Of a stretch of 64,000 bases of DNA, positions 62,943 to 64,000 are shown one piece after another. Source of the stretch: Candidatus Alloenteromonas pullistercoris (GTDB lineage: Bacteria > Bacillota_I > Bacilli_A > RFN20 > CAG-826); NCBI GenBank assembly GCA_017694295.1, contig JADINA010000039.1, positions 43,573-107,572 on the forward strand, given 5' to 3'. Each line of letters begins with the position of its first letter. Within the stretch, counting starts at the first letter, position 1. Made by a program: the position numbers and the translations under genes. The notes under the pieces were generated by a model, which made no database searches, was not told the origin of the DNA, and saw only the letters and a program-made list of their open reading frames with translations.

Positions 62943-64000
62943 TCACTCCGCCAAATGGTCCTCAAGCGCCCCTTTGAGCCGGAGCTTGATGTCCTTCCCC
63001 TCGATATGGACCGAGACGATGTCGTTCTCGTTCCAGGAGAAGGGCGAATTGACGACGTAATCCTCCTCGTCGTCGGTCCTGACGATGTATTGGTAATGGT
63101 CGCCGATCCAGACGAGTTGGATGATGGTGCCCTGGGCCTCGCCCTTGGAAAGGTCGTCGCTAAGTTCGATCTTGTCCAAGTCGACCTCGGCCACGACCTC
63201 GGCGTCGTTGAGGTCGTATATCTTGCCGTCGCTCCCTTTTATCCTCGCGCTTCCCTGCTCGAGTAACGTCGATCCGGGGAGGAGCTTGGTCAAATCGCAA
63301 TCGAAGGGATCCTCGCCGATGACGACTTGGCCGGAGGAATTGATGTAGGCGTCGGTATACTCGTTCTCGGTGAGCTCCTTATGCATGATCTGGATGTTCT
63401 CCTTCTCCACGAGCAAGCCGACCTTGGCCCCGACCTCATGGTCGCGGGTGTCGCGGCAGAGGACCTCGTTTTTGCCGACGTTGACGATGAATTCGTAATG
63501 GACGCCTTTGAAGGTCTTCGAGGAGATGAGGCCGTCGCAGTTGCCCGTCCCCGGCTCGACCATAAGCACGTCCTCGGGGCGGACGACGATGTCGACTTTC
63601 TCGTTGAGGGGGAAATCGTCGACGCAGTCCCAGCTCGCCCCGATGAAGCGGACCTTCTTCTTGCCGACCATGGTGCCGTTGTAGATGTTGGATTCGCCGA
63701 TGAAGTCGGCCACGAAGGCGTTGATCGGCTCGTTGTATATTTCCTCGGGGGTACCGACTTGCTGGATGAGGCCGTCTTTCATGACGACGATGCGGTCGCT
63801 CATGGTGAGGGCCTCCTCCTGGTCGTGGGTGACGTAGAAGAAGGTGATGCCGAGCTTCTTGTGCATTTGCTTAAGCTCGATCTGCATGTCCTTGCGCATC
63901 TTGTGGTCAAGGGCCGAAAGGGGTTCGTCGAGCAAAAGGACCTTGGGCTCATTGACGATGGCCCGGGCGATGGCGACCCGCTGCTGCTCGCCGCCGGAGA
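62943..64000 (-). CDS. potA: Spermidine/putrescine ABC transporter ATPase, N-terminus cut by window edge
   Basis: [43 protein letters not shown]...[14 protein letters not shown]; frame open to base 64000. Confidence 0.95.
   Translation of the reverse strand, partial: SGGEQQRVAIARAIVNEPKVLLLDEPLSALDHKMRKDMQIELKQMHKKLGITFFYVTHDQEEALTMSDRIVVMKDGLIQQVGTPEEIYNEPINAFVADFIGESNIYNGTMVGKKKVRFIGASWDCVDDFPLNEKVDIVVRPEDVLMVEPGTGNCDGLISSKTFKGVHYEFIVNVGKNEVLCRDTRDHEVGAKVGLLVEKENIQIMHKELTENEYTDAYINSSGQVVIGEDPFDCDLTKLLPGSTLLEQGSARIKGSDGKIYDLNDAEVVAEVDLDKIELSDDLSKGEAQGTIIQLVWIGDHYQYIVRTDDEEDYVVNSPFSWNENDIVSVHIEGKDIKLRLKGALEDHLAE

Overview
64-kb chromosomal window from a moderately GC-rich bacterium, probably Bacillota/Bacilli-like (inferred from gene content: SipW/TasA-type secretion, CcpA-type cre sites, mgsA, FeoAB, GntR-ABC). 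Much of it is conserved housekeeping and transport content: O-antigen-ligase-like protein running off the left edge, AcnX pair, mgsA, GntR-ABC exporter, ECF S-component, ExoIII, hemolysin III, MFS, GH13, GH31, feo operon, uppP, potABCD running off the right edge, 4 tRNAs. The standout is a ~17-kb two-transcript island (about 3725-20860). Two c-di-GMP-I (GEMM-I) riboswitch-like leaders precede a locus coding for several SipW/TasA-type exported proteins ('VATYAWF' signal motif), a SipW-type signal peptidase, a 991-aa surface protein, an apparently catalytic EAL protein, a degenerate GAF-PAS-GGDEF-EAL protein, an MTA/SAH-nucleosidase-fold protein that seems to have lost catalytic residues, and a membrane-anchored McrB-like AAA+ ATPase with a DUF2357/McrC-N-like coiled-coil partner lacking an obvious nuclease. 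I interpret this as a c-di-GMP-gated extracellular fibre/matrix system with an unexpected AAA+ module. Other notable signals: three tandem cre-like operators with exact 13-bp period before a 50-aa ORF; a DUF4143 ATPase flanked on both sides by near-identical 35-bp palindromes; AbiE toxin-antitoxin with a promoter palindrome; an AT-rich accessory patch with 15-bp x4 repeats, 22-bp inverted repeats and 23-bp x3 repeats. All calls are by eye without database searches.
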